This document shows, in pieces, positions 16,895 to 25,544 of a stretch of 40,314 nucleotides of DNA. The stretch spans positions 49,792 through 90,105 of the forward strand of contig NZ_KN214136.1 of NCBI RefSeq assembly GCF_000763055.1, in the 5' to 3' direction. The DNA is from Collinsella sp. 4_8_47FAA (GTDB lineage: Bacteria > Actinomycetota > Coriobacteriia > Coriobacteriales > Coriobacteriaceae). The notes under the pieces were generated by a model. The model saw nothing but the letters and a program-made list of their open reading frames with translations, ran no database searches and was not told the DNA's origin. The position numbers and the translations under genes were made by a program. Every line of letters starts with the position of its first letter. Position 1 is the stretch's first letter.

Positions 16895-18415
16895 GTGAGA
16901 GAGGAGAGCCCCCGACAGAACATGAGGAGGCCCGACTCGGACCGTGCTTCCTCGCAGCGCAGCACGCCGCGTGCCGGTCGTGGCGCGCAGGGCATCGGTG
17001 AGCGTTATATCGCCGGCGTCCCCGCGCGCATCATGCGACCCCGCTTGGTCTTTTTGACCTGCCTGTTCTCGCTGGTCTGTTTTGGCCTGCTTATGGTGTA
17101 CTCGGCTTCTTCAGTCGAGGCACTTCACGAGAACGGCTCCGCGACCTACTTTTTGTTTCGACAGTTTATGTTCACTGTCGTCGGTGTTGCCGCCCTCGAG
17201 TTCATCGCGCGCGTTGCACCTGACAGCTGGTTTGGCGAAGGGGCGCTTAAACTTGCTCTTATCGCTATGATGATCTTGCTGCTTGCGGTGTTCCTTGTTG
17301 GTAGTGGCAGCCGTGGCGCTACGCGTTGGCTGAGCATTGCCGGCATTCAGTTTCAACCATCGGAGTTTCTCAAGCCGTTTGCCATTGCCTATTCGGCCAT
17401 TATGCTCGACCGTGTGTTTTCGCCCGGTGGCAACATCAATGAGTTCCTTAAGAACATGGGTCTCTATTTGGGCCCTTCGATCTTCTTGATTTTTATTCAG
17501 CCGGACTTTGGCACCATCCTGATTATTCTGTTGACGATCATGTGCATGGCGCTCTTTGCCGGCCTTGACCCAAAATTCATTATTGGTGCGATTCTTGCTG
17601 GTGCCGTCATCATCGTGATCGCTCTTGTCGTCGAGCCGTACCGTATGGTGCGCATTCAGGTTCTCTTGAACCCTTGGGCAGATGAATATGGAGACGGGTA
17701 TCAGGCAACGCTCGCCATTATGGCGTTTGCCTCGGGCGGACTGTTCGGCCGCGGTATCGGCAACTCAACCATGAAGTACTCGTATTTGCCCGAGGCGCAC
17801 AACGACTACATCCTGGCCATCATTGGCGAGGAGGTTGGCTTTTTGGGGACGCTGCTGTTTTTCTTGGTGTTTGCGATGCTGATTTACTCGGCGTTTCGAA
17901 TCGCCGAGCAGGCTACCGATCGTCGCGGGGCGCTCATGGCTTCGGGCTCTGCGGTTATCCTCGCGGTGCAGTTTTTGATCAACGCGCTGGGTATTCTCAA
18001 CGTGTTTCCCATGACGGGTAAGCCACTGCCGTTTATCAGCTATGGCGGCTCGTCGATTATCGTGTCGCTCATGCTCGCCGGGCTTATCTTGCGCGTCTCG
18101 CACGAGAGCGCTCGACGCGATGAATACGATCGTCGCCGCGATAGTTTTGCCGTTATGGACGAGAGCACCGCCGGGGTTCCCCATGTGCGTGGGGAGCGTT
18201 CGTCGCGTGGCGGTTTTACCGTCTTGAACGGTTTTGCATCGGAGTCGGATGCTCGTCCCCGGCCACGCTCGGCGACACAGGGTCGCCCGCAACGACCGAC
18301 GCCGCGCAATACGGGCGGCGGATATAATCGAATCGACCTGAATTCGGACCCATCGGCGCGCTTGCGCACCGACGAGCAGGGACCGCGCGTACGAAGGGAC
18401 TACCATGACCGATAA
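16895..18415 (+). CDS. ftsW: Septal peptidoglycan polymerase FtsW (SEDS family)
   Basis: About 506 residues. A basic N-terminal tail (about 45 residues) is followed by ten predicted membrane segments. SEDS blocks seen include GSRGATRWLSIAGIQFQPSE, IQPDFGT, the large-loop region ending YLPEAHNDYILAIIGEEVGF, and GKPLPFISYGGSS. A C-terminal tail of about 110 residues, rich in Arg, Asp and Pro, follows. FtsW polymerises lipid II glycans with FtsI. I prefer GTG 16895 because AGGGG (16884-16888) is six bases upstream; TTG 16889 is possible. The stop overlaps the murG start by 11 bases. Confidence 0.93.
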   Translation: MREESPRQNMRRPDSDRASSQRSTPRAGRGAQGIGERYIAGVPARIMRPRLVFLTCLFSLVCFGLLMVYSASSVEALHENGSATYFLFRQFMFTVVGVAALEFIARVAPDSWFGEGALKLALIAMMILLLAVFLVGSGSRGATRWLSIAGIQFQPSEFLKPFAIAYSAIMLDRVFSPGGNINEFLKNMGLYLGPSIFLIFIQPDFGTILIILLTIMCMALFAGLDPKFIIGAILAGAVIIVIALVVEPYRMVRIQVLLNPWADEYGDGYQATLAIMAFASGGLFGRGIGNSTMKYSYLPEAHNDYILAIIGEEVGFLGTLLFFLVFAMLIYSAFRIAEQATDRRGALMASGSAVILAVQFLINALGILNVFPMTGKPLPFISYGGSSIIVSLMLAGLILRVSHESARRDEYDRRRDSFAVMDESTAGVPHVRGERSSRGGFTVLNGFASESDARPRPRSATQGRPQRPTPRNTGGGYNRIDLNSDPSARLRTDEQGPRVRRDYHDR

Positions 18416-19520
18416 CATGACCGTTGCTATCGCAGCCGGCGGCACGGCGGGACATATCAACCCCGCACTCGCCTTGGCTGAGGAGCTGCGTGACCGTGGC
18501 CACCACGTTGTGTTTGTGGGCCAGTCGCATAAGCTCGAGGGTCGTCTGGTTCCCGAGGCGGGGTTCGATTTTGTGCCGATTACGGTTACGGGCTTCGACC
18601 GCTCTCGCCCTTGGACGGCATTGAGCTCGCTGTGGCGTGTCCATAAGGCGAAGCGCGCGCTCGGCAGCCATTTTTCCAAAGCCTGCAAGCCCGATGTCGC
18701 CATAGGTTTTGGCGCCTATGTCGAGGTCCCGCTTCTGGGCTGGTGCAAGGACGCTGGCATTCCGTATCTGCTGCACGAACAGAACTCCGTCCCGGGCCTT
18801 GCTAACAAGATGATGAGCTCGCATGCCGCCCGCGTTTGCATCTCGGTGCCGGCAGCGCGCTCCGTGTTTGAGCGCGAGGGCGATCCTGACCATGTGCTCA
18901 TGACCGGCAACCCCGTGCGCCGCTCTGTGATCGAGGGCGACCGGGTTCGCGGCCGCAGGGCTCTCGATGTGCCCGAGGACGCCACGCTCCTGCTGGTCTT
19001 TGGCGGCTCACTTGGTGCCCAGCATCTTAATGAGCGCGTGGCTTCGCTTAAAAACGAGTTGCTCTCGCGCGAGAATCTTTATGTTTTGCATTCGACGGGC
19101 GCCGATGGCTTTGAGGACACCGAGCGCGCTCTTGCCCTGACGCCCGAGGAGGCCAAGCGGTATCGCGTCCAGCCCTACATCGACAATATGGGCGATATGC
19201 TGGCCGCGGCCGATTTGGTCCTCTCGCGCTCGGGCGCTTCGAGCGTTGCCGAGATCGCCGCTCTTGCCACACCTTCGGTGCTGGTGCCGTATCCTCATGC
19301 GACGGCCGATCATCAGACCACCAATGCCCGCTATCTGGTCGATGCCGGTGCCGGCGTGCTCTGCGCCGACTCCGATATCGATACCCAGGCGTTTGCCGAT
19401 GAGCTGCTGCATCTTATCGATGATGCGCAGGCGCGCGATGCCATGCGCCAGGCGGCTCGCGGTTTGGCCCAAGACCGCGCTGCCGCCCTTTTGGCAGACG
19501 CGGTAGAAGGATTGCGTTAG
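18405..19520 (+). CDS. murG: UDP-GlcNAc:lipid I N-acetylglucosaminyltransferase
   Basis: 371 residues, GT-B fold. Seen: N-terminal glycine loop AAGGTAGHINPALA (about 10-23), GFGAYVEVPLL, HEQNSVPGLANK, TGNPVR, LVFGGSLGAQHLNE and the UDP-GlcNAc site SRSGASSVAEIAA with VPYPHATADHQTTNA. MurG converts lipid I to lipid II at the inner face of the membrane. ATG 18405 lies inside the end of ftsW (11-base overlap); ATG 18417 is an alternative four codons in. Confidence 0.96.
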   Translation: MTDNMTVAIAAGGTAGHINPALALAEELRDRGHHVVFVGQSHKLEGRLVPEAGFDFVPITVTGFDRSRPWTALSSLWRVHKAKRALGSHFSKACKPDVAIGFGAYVEVPLLGWCKDAGIPYLLHEQNSVPGLANKMMSSHAARVCISVPAARSVFEREGDPDHVLMTGNPVRRSVIEGDRVRGRRALDVPEDATLLLVFGGSLGAQHLNERVASLKNELLSRENLYVLHSTGADGFEDTERALALTPEEAKRYRVQPYIDNMGDMLAAADLVLSRSGASSVAEIAALATPSVLVPYPHATADHQTTNARYLVDAGAGVLCADSDIDTQAFADELLHLIDDAQARDAMRQAARGLAQDRAAALLADAVEGLR

Positions 19521-19617
19521 TTAGACGGGATATCGCGGGTCGCCCTCGCGCGGATGCGGTAGGTGCGGTACAGTAGACGGGTTACAGGCAGTGTTTACGC
19601 AAGGAGTACACGAGCAC

Positions 19618-21036
19618 ATGGCTGATTCCCAGACTGCAACCTCCGCGCCCGATTTCAAGAGCGCCCATTTTATCGGTATAGGTGGCGCCGGCATGAGCGG
19701 CATCGCCCTCGTCCTTCACGAGCGCGGCTATGTCGTTACCGGCTCCGACCTTAAGACGTCGCGCTATATTCGTCAGCTTACCCGCGCCGGCGTGAAAGTG
19801 CATGTGGGCCATGAGGCTGCCACCATCGACGAGGTCAAGCCCGACGTCGTCGTGGTCTCTACCGCTATTCCCGAGTCCAACCCTGAGCTCGTCCGTGCGC
19901 GCGAGCTGGGTATTCCCGTGTGGCCCCGCGCCAAGATGCTCTCGGCTCTGGGCCACGGCTACACCACCGTCGCCGTCGCCGGTACTCACGGCAAGACCAC
20001 GACCTCATCGATGTGCGCCACCATGCTCGACCGCATGGGTTTGGACCCCAGCTTCCTGATCGGTGGCATTGTCGAGGGCTACGACACCAACGGCAAGGAC
20101 GGCTCGGGCGACTATTTTGTCGCCGAGGCGGATGAGTCCGACAGCTCCTTCCTGTTCCTTAACCCCAACGTGGTCATTGTGACCAACGTCGAGGCCGACC
20201 ATCTCGATCACTACTCGGGTATCGAGGAGATCGAGGCTACCTTCGCCAAGTTTATGAGTCTGGTGGGCGAGGACGGCACGGTCATCGTCTGTGGCGAGGA
20301 CCCGCATCTGGTCGAGCTTGCCAGGTCGACCGGTCGTCACGTGTTCTCCTACGGTTTTGCCGAGACCAACGACATCGTCTGCGTGCATCCGGACGTCCAG
20401 GGCATCCAGAGCGACTTTGTCGTCCGCTTTGAGGATGGTACCGAGCACGCCGTCGAGATCAAGAGCAACCCCGGCCGCCACAACATGCTCAACGCTACGG
20501 CGGTTCTTACGGTCGCTCATGTTCTGGGGCTCGATATCGACGCCGCCGCAAAGGCGCTTTCGAGCTTTGAGGGCGTCCGTCGCCGCTTTACCCATGTGGG
20601 CGATATCGATGGTATTACCGTGGTCGACGACTACGGCCATCACCCCACCGAGATCAAGGCGACGCTTGCCGCCGCCTCGTCGCTGGGTTATAAGCATGTC
20701 GACGTCGTGTTCCAGCCGCACCGCTATTCGCGTTTGCAGGCGCTGTGTGATGACTTTGCCGATGCCTTCGCCAATGCCGATAAGCTGCTGCTCATTGATG
20801 TGTTCTCTGCCGGCGAGATGCCGATCCCGGGCGTTACCTCCAAGATGCTCGCCGACACTGTGCGCGCCAAGCACCCCGGCAAGGAGGTCGTGTACTGCTC
20901 CAGCCGTCTTGAGCTCAATCGTGAACTCGAGAAGATGGTAGGTGAGGGCGATCTTCTGCTTACCATGGGCGCCGGCGACGTTACGACCGTTGGCCCCGAG
21001 TTCATCGAGTATCTGACTGCCAAGAAGGACGCTTAA
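19618..21036 (+). CDS. murC: UDP-N-acetylmuramate:L-alanine ligase
   Basis: 472 residues. Dinucleotide-like GIGGAGMSGIA (about 20-30), ATPase P-loop GTHGKTTTSS (122-131), EADESDSSFL, VTNVEADHLDHY, and C-terminal DDYGHHPTEIKAT and QPHRYSR. MurC adds L-alanine to UDP-MurNAc, the first peptide step. I chose ATG 19618 with AAGGAG at 19601-19606; a GTG at 19591 would include the ribosome binding site inside the gene. The 97-base gap after murG carries a TACAGT hexamer (19569-19574) but no -35. Confidence 0.96.
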   Translation: MADSQTATSAPDFKSAHFIGIGGAGMSGIALVLHERGYVVTGSDLKTSRYIRQLTRAGVKVHVGHEAATIDEVKPDVVVVSTAIPESNPELVRARELGIPVWPRAKMLSALGHGYTTVAVAGTHGKTTTSSMCATMLDRMGLDPSFLIGGIVEGYDTNGKDGSGDYFVAEADESDSSFLFLNPNVVIVTNVEADHLDHYSGIEEIEATFAKFMSLVGEDGTVIVCGEDPHLVELARSTGRHVFSYGFAETNDIVCVHPDVQGIQSDFVVRFEDGTEHAVEIKSNPGRHNMLNATAVLTVAHVLGLDIDAAAKALSSFEGVRRRFTHVGDIDGITVVDDYGHHPTEIKATLAAASSLGYKHVDVVFQPHRYSRLQALCDDFADAFANADKLLLIDVFSAGEMPIPGVTSKMLADTVRAKHPGKEVVYCSSRLELNRELEKMVGEGDLLLTMGAGDVTTVGPEFIEYLTAKKDA

Positions 21037-21041
21037 ACCCC

Positions 21042-21953
21042 ATGGGTCTGTTTAACGCCGTCATGGCGCTTTCGGGCATGATCGATACGGACGTAATCGA
21101 GGATGAACGCCTCGCGCGCCATACGAGCTATCGTATCGGCGGCAAGGCGGACCTCTTTGTGACGTGTCACAGCTATCATGCCCTGCGCCGCGCCGTGGCG
21201 GTGCTCGACCGTGAGCAGGTGCCGTGGGTCATTATCGGCAAGGGATCTAATCTGCTTGTTGCCGATGCAGGCTATCGCGGCGCCGTTATTTCGCTGGGGC
21301 GCGAGTTTCAGCGTACGGTTGTCGCCGATGACGGTTGTACGCTGACGGTCGGTGCGGGCGTGATGTTCGCACGCCTGGTCAATGACGCGCTGTCGCGCAG
21401 CCTTTCGGGCCTTGAGTTTGCGGTCGGTATTCCCGGCTCCGTTGGCGGCGCCGTGTCCATGAATGCCGGCACGCGAACCGAGTGGATTGGCTCGCTGGTC
21501 GAAGATGTCGTTACATTTGACCCGGGCTCCGGAATCAAGCATTATGCGGGCTCGGAGATCGCTTGGGGCTACCGTGAATGCAGCCTGCCGCGTAACGAGA
21601 TCATTCTGGAGTGCGTGCTCAAGCTCAAACCCGCTCCCAAGGTCGATATCCGTGAACGCATGGAGCGGTACCTGACGCGGCGCAAGCGCACACAGCCCAT
21701 GGGCTGTGCATCCTGCGGGTCGGTCTTTCGCAACCCGCCCGATGCGAGCGTGGGTAAGCTCATCGAGGATTGTGGATTAAAGGGTTTTTCGGTTGGCGGC
21801 GCGGAAGTTTCGCCCGTACACGCTAATTTTATCGTTAATAACGGAACCGCCTCGGCCGATGATGTGGCCGCGGTTATCAGGCATGTGCACGGAAAGGTGA
21901 GGGAGGCGTATGGCATCGAGCTCAGACCGGAAGTTAAATTCCTCGGCTTCTAG
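21042..21953 (+). CDS. murB: UDP-N-acetylenolpyruvoylglucosamine reductase
   Basis: 303 residues. FAD-binding blocks HTSYRIGGKAD (about 27-37), IGKGSNLLV, GIPGSVGGAVSMNAG, GYRECSLP and the catalytic-domain GSVFRNP; the conserved C-terminal motif HANFIVN is present. It lacks the extra domain of type I enzymes, fitting the type II MurB. It reduces UDP-GlcNAc-enolpyruvate to UDP-MurNAc with NADPH. Its 3' end overlaps ftsQ by 44 bases. Confidence 0.95.
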   Translation: MGLFNAVMALSGMIDTDVIEDERLARHTSYRIGGKADLFVTCHSYHALRRAVAVLDREQVPWVIIGKGSNLLVADAGYRGAVISLGREFQRTVVADDGCTLTVGAGVMFARLVNDALSRSLSGLEFAVGIPGSVGGAVSMNAGTRTEWIGSLVEDVVTFDPGSGIKHYAGSEIAWGYRECSLPRNEIILECVLKLKPAPKVDIRERMERYLTRRKRTQPMGCASCGSVFRNPPDASVGKLIEDCGLKGFSVGGAEVSPVHANFIVNNGTASADDVAAVIRHVHGKVREAYGIELRPEVKFLGF

Positions 21954-23178
21954 AGCATCGAAACCAACCTTCCGCCGCGCCGGAGGGCGTTCCGGCGCAC
22001 CGTCTCAGCCTCAACGTAAATCTGTCATGCCTTCTAAGCCCGTCGAGTCCGTGCGGCCTGCCAAGCGTCCGTCTGCCGGTCCGCAGCTTGGCGGACGCTC
22101 CACGGCCAAAAAGGTTACTCGTCCGGTGGCGCGTCCCTCGTTGACGCCCAAATCGGCGCTGGGCGCCAAGCCTTCTCGCCCCATAGCGTCGCCCAAGCCA
22201 TCGTTGGGGGCAAAGGCGACGCGTCCCGGTCGCACGCTGAGTGCATCGAAGCCGCGCTCGCTGACGTCGGTGCCGGCTTCCGCAAAACCGCAATCGGGTA
22301 AAAAGGGTTCTACTCCGCTGTCGTCGGTCGGCGCCCTGGCAAATCATGCAGTGGGTGCCGCTTCTGCCGTTAAGGGCAAGGGCAAAATCGTGGGCGGCAT
22401 CCTTGCCGCTTTGGCAGTGCTTGCGGTCGTTGCCATCGTTGTCATTAACTCTGGCCTGTTCGCTGCCACCGATATTCAGATTCAGGGCAGCGAGCATGTG
22501 ACCAAGCACGATGCTATCCAGCTGATCGATCTGCCCGAGAACACGTCGCTGTTCAATGTGAATCCCGACCAGATCACCGAGGGCCTCAAGCAAAATCCGT
22601 GGGTCTCGGGCGTGGATGTCCAGCGTCAATTTCCCCATACGCTCATCATCACGCCGACGGAACGCAAGGTTATCGCAATTGCCTACATTAGCTCCGACGA
22701 TCTTGCATGGGCGATCGGGGACGATGACACATGGATTGTACCGCTGTCTACCTCGGTCGATGTTGACGACCAGGGCAACGTCACCGCAACGGGGGAGGGT
22801 GCCAACACCCTGACCGGTATCGATGCCGCCCTGGCGCTCGCCAAGCATTACGGTGCGGTGCTGCTGACCGATGTCTCGGCCGATGTCGCACCGGTTTCGG
22901 GGCAAGCGGTAAATTCCAAGGCAGTCAACGCCGGCCTGGATTACGTCCGCGGTTTCTCGAGCGAGTTCCTGGGCCAGGTCAAGGATATTTCCACGCCCTC
23001 GGTCGAGGCCATCTCGGCGAACCTCGATAATGGTATCGAGGTGTCGCTCGGCGATTCGGACGACATCGCTAAAAAGGAGCGTATCGTTACCAAGTTGCTT
23101 TCGCAGGTGGAGGGCGTGACGTATATCAACGTTCGATCTCCTGGCAACTATACGTTTAGGAACGCGCCGACCTCGTAG
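21910..23178 (+). CDS. ftsQ: FtsQ-type division protein with POTRA domain and long basic tail
   Basis: 422 residues. The first 160 residues are a low-complexity Ser/Pro/Lys/Arg/Ala region, presumably cytoplasmic; a transmembrane segment follows (about 160-180); then a POTRA-like domain (about 185-255: ATDIQIQGSEHVTKHDAIQL ... VDVQRQFPHTLIITPTERKV) and a beta-rich FtsQ domain. FtsQ scaffolds the FtsQLB complex. ATG 21910 has GGGAGG at 21901-21906, a rather short spacing, and overlaps murB by 44 bases. In-frame ATG 22027 would shorten the tail but has no ribosome binding site. Confidence 0.88.
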   Translation: MASSSDRKLNSSASRASKPTFRRAGGRSGAPSQPQRKSVMPSKPVESVRPAKRPSAGPQLGGRSTAKKVTRPVARPSLTPKSALGAKPSRPIASPKPSLGAKATRPGRTLSASKPRSLTSVPASAKPQSGKKGSTPLSSVGALANHAVGAASAVKGKGKIVGGILAALAVLAVVAIVVINSGLFAATDIQIQGSEHVTKHDAIQLIDLPENTSLFNVNPDQITEGLKQNPWVSGVDVQRQFPHTLIITPTERKVIAIAYISSDDLAWAIGDDDTWIVPLSTSVDVDDQGNVTATGEGANTLTGIDAALALAKHYGAVLLTDVSADVAPVSGQAVNSKAVNAGLDYVRGFSSEFLGQVKDISTPSVEAISANLDNGIEVSLGDSDDIAKKERIVTKLLSQVEGVTYINVRSPGNYTFRNAPTS

Positions 23179-23306
23179 CGTCTTCTAGCCTTTGTTGACG
23201 GGGCATACCGCGCCGTTTATCTGGTTTGTTTGGTTTTCACCGTCAATTATTTGACTGATGCGTTCATAATGTGCAAACATAATACGGTTTACCTTTGCAT
23301 TTACTT

Positions 23307-23320
23307 TCAACTTGAAGGTT
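23307..23320. promoter_or_regulatory. TCAACTTGAAGGTT motif upstream of ftsZ
   Basis: Same 14 bases as at 8777-8790. Here TTCAA-C-TTGAA (23306-23316) is a perfect dyad. A possible -35 TTGCAT (23295-23300) with a weak TAATGT (23320-23325) at 19 bases spacing would place the motif between -35 and -10, the typical MerR-family operator position. The whole 198-base ftsQ-ftsZ gap is otherwise gene-free, with a second unpaired TATAAC at 23352-23357. Confidence 0.5.
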
Positions 23321-23376
23321 AATGTGCGCAGGGGTCAACCCATGCTATGGCTATAACCTTTGTTCGGAGGACCGAC

Positions 23377-24528
23377 ATGCACGAGACAGAGATCAACAAC
23401 TACCTTGCCGTCATTAAGGTGGTCGGCGTCGGCGGCGGCGGTACCAACGCGGTCAATCGAATGATCGAAGAGGGTATCCGCGGCGTCGAGTTTGTTGCCA
23501 TCAACACCGATGCTCAGGCACTCGCGATCTCTGATGCCGATATCAAGGTGCACATCGGCACCGACCTGACCCGCGGCCTGGGCGCTGGCGCCAACCCCGA
23601 GGTCGGCCGTAAGGCCGCCGATGAGTCCCGCGACGACATCGCCGAGGCGCTCGCTGGCGCCGACATGGTGTTCATCACCTGCGGCGAGGGCGGCGGCACC
23701 GGTACCGGCGCTGCTCCCATCGTTGCCGATATCGCGATGAACGAGGTCGGCGCGCTGACCGTCGCCGTCGTGACTAAGCCCTTTACGTTTGAGGGCCGCA
23801 AGCGCAAGAAGAGCGCCGAAGAGGGCATTAAGACGCTTTCCGACTGTGTCGACACCATGATCGTTATCCCCAACGACAAGCTGCTCGACATCGCCGAGAA
23901 GAAGACCACCATGCTCGAGGCCTTCGCAATCGCCGATGGCGTCCTTTCCCAGGGCACCCAGGGCATCACCGACCTCATCACCGTCCCCGGTATCATCAAC
24001 CTGGACTTCGCCGATGTTAAGACCATCATGAAGCAGGCCGGTACCGCTATGATGGGCATCGGTACCGCTTCTGGGGACACCCGTGCCGTCGACGCCGCCC
24101 AGCAGGCTATTTCCAGCCCGCTGCTCGAGAGCTCCATCGATGGTGCCACTCGCGTCCTGCTTTCCATCGCCGGCTCCAAGGACCTGGGCATCCAGGAGAT
24201 CAGCGACGCTGCCGACGTTGTCGCCAATGCCGTCGACCCCGAGGCCAACATCATCTTCGGTACCGTTGTTGACGAGTCCCTGGGCGACCAGGTGCGCATC
24301 ACCGTTATCGCCACGGGCTTCTCCGACTCCAACGTCAACCGTCAGGATGAGCTCTTCGCTGCTCAGCAGTCCCAGAGCAAGGCCGCTTCCGCCGAGCCGC
24401 AGCGCACTGCTCCTGCCACGAGCCCGGCTCAGGCAGCTCCGACCCGCAACGTCGGTGGTACCGAGCTCCCGAACTTTGGCAACGACCAGTTTGAGCTTCC
24501 CGACTTCCTCAAGCGCGGCAGCTTCTAG
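23377..24528 (+). CDS. ftsZ: Cell division GTPase FtsZ
   Basis: 383 residues. Tubulin-like GTPase: [16 protein letters not shown] (about 14-29), tubulin signature GGGTGTG (105-111), T7-loop region [12 protein letters not shown] Ser/Pro/Ala/Gln linker (about 325-355) leads to the conserved C-terminal peptide [12 protein letters not shown], the site that binds anchors such as SepF. Start ATG 23377 has GGAGG (23366-23370) six bases upstream; an ATG at 23347 lies before that site. FtsZ forms the Z-ring. There is no ftsA next to it; sepF lies 6.4 kb downstream. Closed by a strong terminator. Confidence 0.97.
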   Translation: MHETEINNYLAVIKVVGVGGGGTNAVNRMIEEGIRGVEFVAINTDAQALAISDADIKVHIGTDLTRGLGAGANPEVGRKAADESRDDIAEALAGADMVFITCGEGGGTGTGAAPIVADIAMNEVGALTVAVVTKPFTFEGRKRKKSAEEGIKTLSDCVDTMIVIPNDKLLDIAEKKTTMLEAFAIADGVLSQGTQGITDLITVPGIINLDFADVKTIMKQAGTAMMGIGTASGDTRAVDAAQQAISSPLLESSIDGATRVLLSIAGSKDLGIQEISDAADVVANAVDPEANIIFGTVVDESLGDQVRITVIATGFSDSNVNRQDELFAAQQSQSKAASAEPQRTAPATSPAQAAPTRNVGGTELPNFGNDQFELPDFLKRGSF

Positions 24529-24552
24529 TTCGTTTTTCTTAACGACCTGCAT

Positions 24553-24584
24553 GGGGTGCGTCCGATTGGGCGCACCCCTTTTTG
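24553..24584 (+). terminator. Strong terminator after ftsZ, end of the dcw cluster
   Basis: 11-bp stem (24553-24563 with 24568-24578, GGGGTGCG outer part perfect, one inner G-U), GATT tetraloop, followed by TTTTTG. Confidence 0.95.
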
Positions 24585-24622
24585 TTGCGTTTCGCCTTTG
24601 TAAACGAAAGCCTCCAATCTCC

Positions 24623-24640
24623 TTACGTTCCCTTTACGTT
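24623..24640. promoter_or_regulatory. 11-base direct repeat TTACGTT, candidate phosphate-control box
   Basis: TTACGTT occurs at 24623-24629 and 24634-24640, exactly 11 bases apart, about 105 bases upstream of the pgeF start. Response regulators of the PhoB/PhoP type bind 11-base direct repeats, and the operon below carries pstSCAB-phoU. The sequence itself matches no Pho consensus I know, so only spacing and context support this. Confidence 0.35.
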
Positions 24641-24743
24641 TGGTCCCTACCGCTGCGGGTATCCTTTTGATGAAGTATGGCAGCCGTATGACACGGACTG
24701 CAGCGGCGTCGCCGCGATACTTGTGTTATTAGGAGGCTTTAGT

Positions 24744-25544
24744 ATGGCAGCACGTGCGGACAACGTTTCGCGTGTCGACCATGATGGAGTTACGTTGGTA
24801 GAGGGCGCGACGCACGATGTTCGCTTTGCCTTTACCGAGCGCACCGGTGGCGTTTCCGAAGATGCGTACTCCTCGCTCAACCTGGGCTCGCATGTAGGCG
24901 ATGACCCCTTTGCTGTTCAAGAAAATCGTCGTCGAGCGCTCGAAGCCATGGGCGCCGCTGAGTGCGACCATAATCTGCTCGTCCCCAATCAAGTACATGG
25001 TGACCATGTCGTGACGGTGACCTCGAACGGTGCCGAAGATCTCGAGAATATTCGCGAGCAGATTGCCGAGGGCTGCGATGCCATCGTCTGCACGGTCCGT
25101 GAGGTGCCCGTGATGCTTTGCTTTGCCGATTGCGTTCCCGTGGTGCTGGTGGCTTCCGGTGGCTTTGCCGTGGTGCACTCTGGCTGGAAAGGCACGATTA
25201 CGCGCATTTCCGCCAAGGCGTGCCAAGCGCTCTGCGAGGCGGCTGGCTGCAAGCCGGATGACATCTCTGCCTATATTGGCCCCCATATTCTGGGCGACGA
25301 GTACGAGGTCTCTCAAGAACTTATAGACCGCTTTGCCACCGAGTTCGCGTGCATCGATGCTACCGCTTCTCGTATGCTCGATCTTTCCGCCGCCATTCAC
25401 GAGGCGCTTATGGACGCCGGCGTCGAAGCGAGCTGTATTGTGGACACCAAGCTTTCCACCGTTCGTCAGAACGATCGTTTTTATTCCTACCGCAACGAGG
25501 GTGGCACCTGCGGGCGCCATGCTGCGATCGGTGTGATGCTATGA
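24744..25544 (+). CDS. pgeF: Peptidoglycan editing factor PgeF (YfiH/YlmD, multicopper oxidase-like fold)
   Basis: 266 residues of the DUF152/LACC1-like family. The conserved metal-site residues are His85 (PNQVHGDHV), Cys130 (CFADCVPVV) and His145 (VVHSGWKG); RFYSYRNEGGTCGRHA closes the protein as usual. E. coli YfiH (PgeF) prevents L-serine being retained at position 1 of the peptidoglycan stem peptide; other members act on purine nucleosides. ATG 24744 follows AGGAGG (24731-24736). Its TGA overlaps the pstS ATG (ATGA), so it is the first gene of the pst operon. Confidence 0.9.
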   Translation: MAARADNVSRVDHDGVTLVEGATHDVRFAFTERTGGVSEDAYSSLNLGSHVGDDPFAVQENRRRALEAMGAAECDHNLLVPNQVHGDHVVTVTSNGAEDLENIREQIAEGCDAIVCTVREVPVMLCFADCVPVVLVASGGFAVVHSGWKGTITRISAKACQALCEAAGCKPDDISAYIGPHILGDEYEVSQELIDRFATEFACIDATASRMLDLSAAIHEALMDAGVEASCIVDTKLSTVRQNDRFYSYRNEGGTCGRHAAIGVML

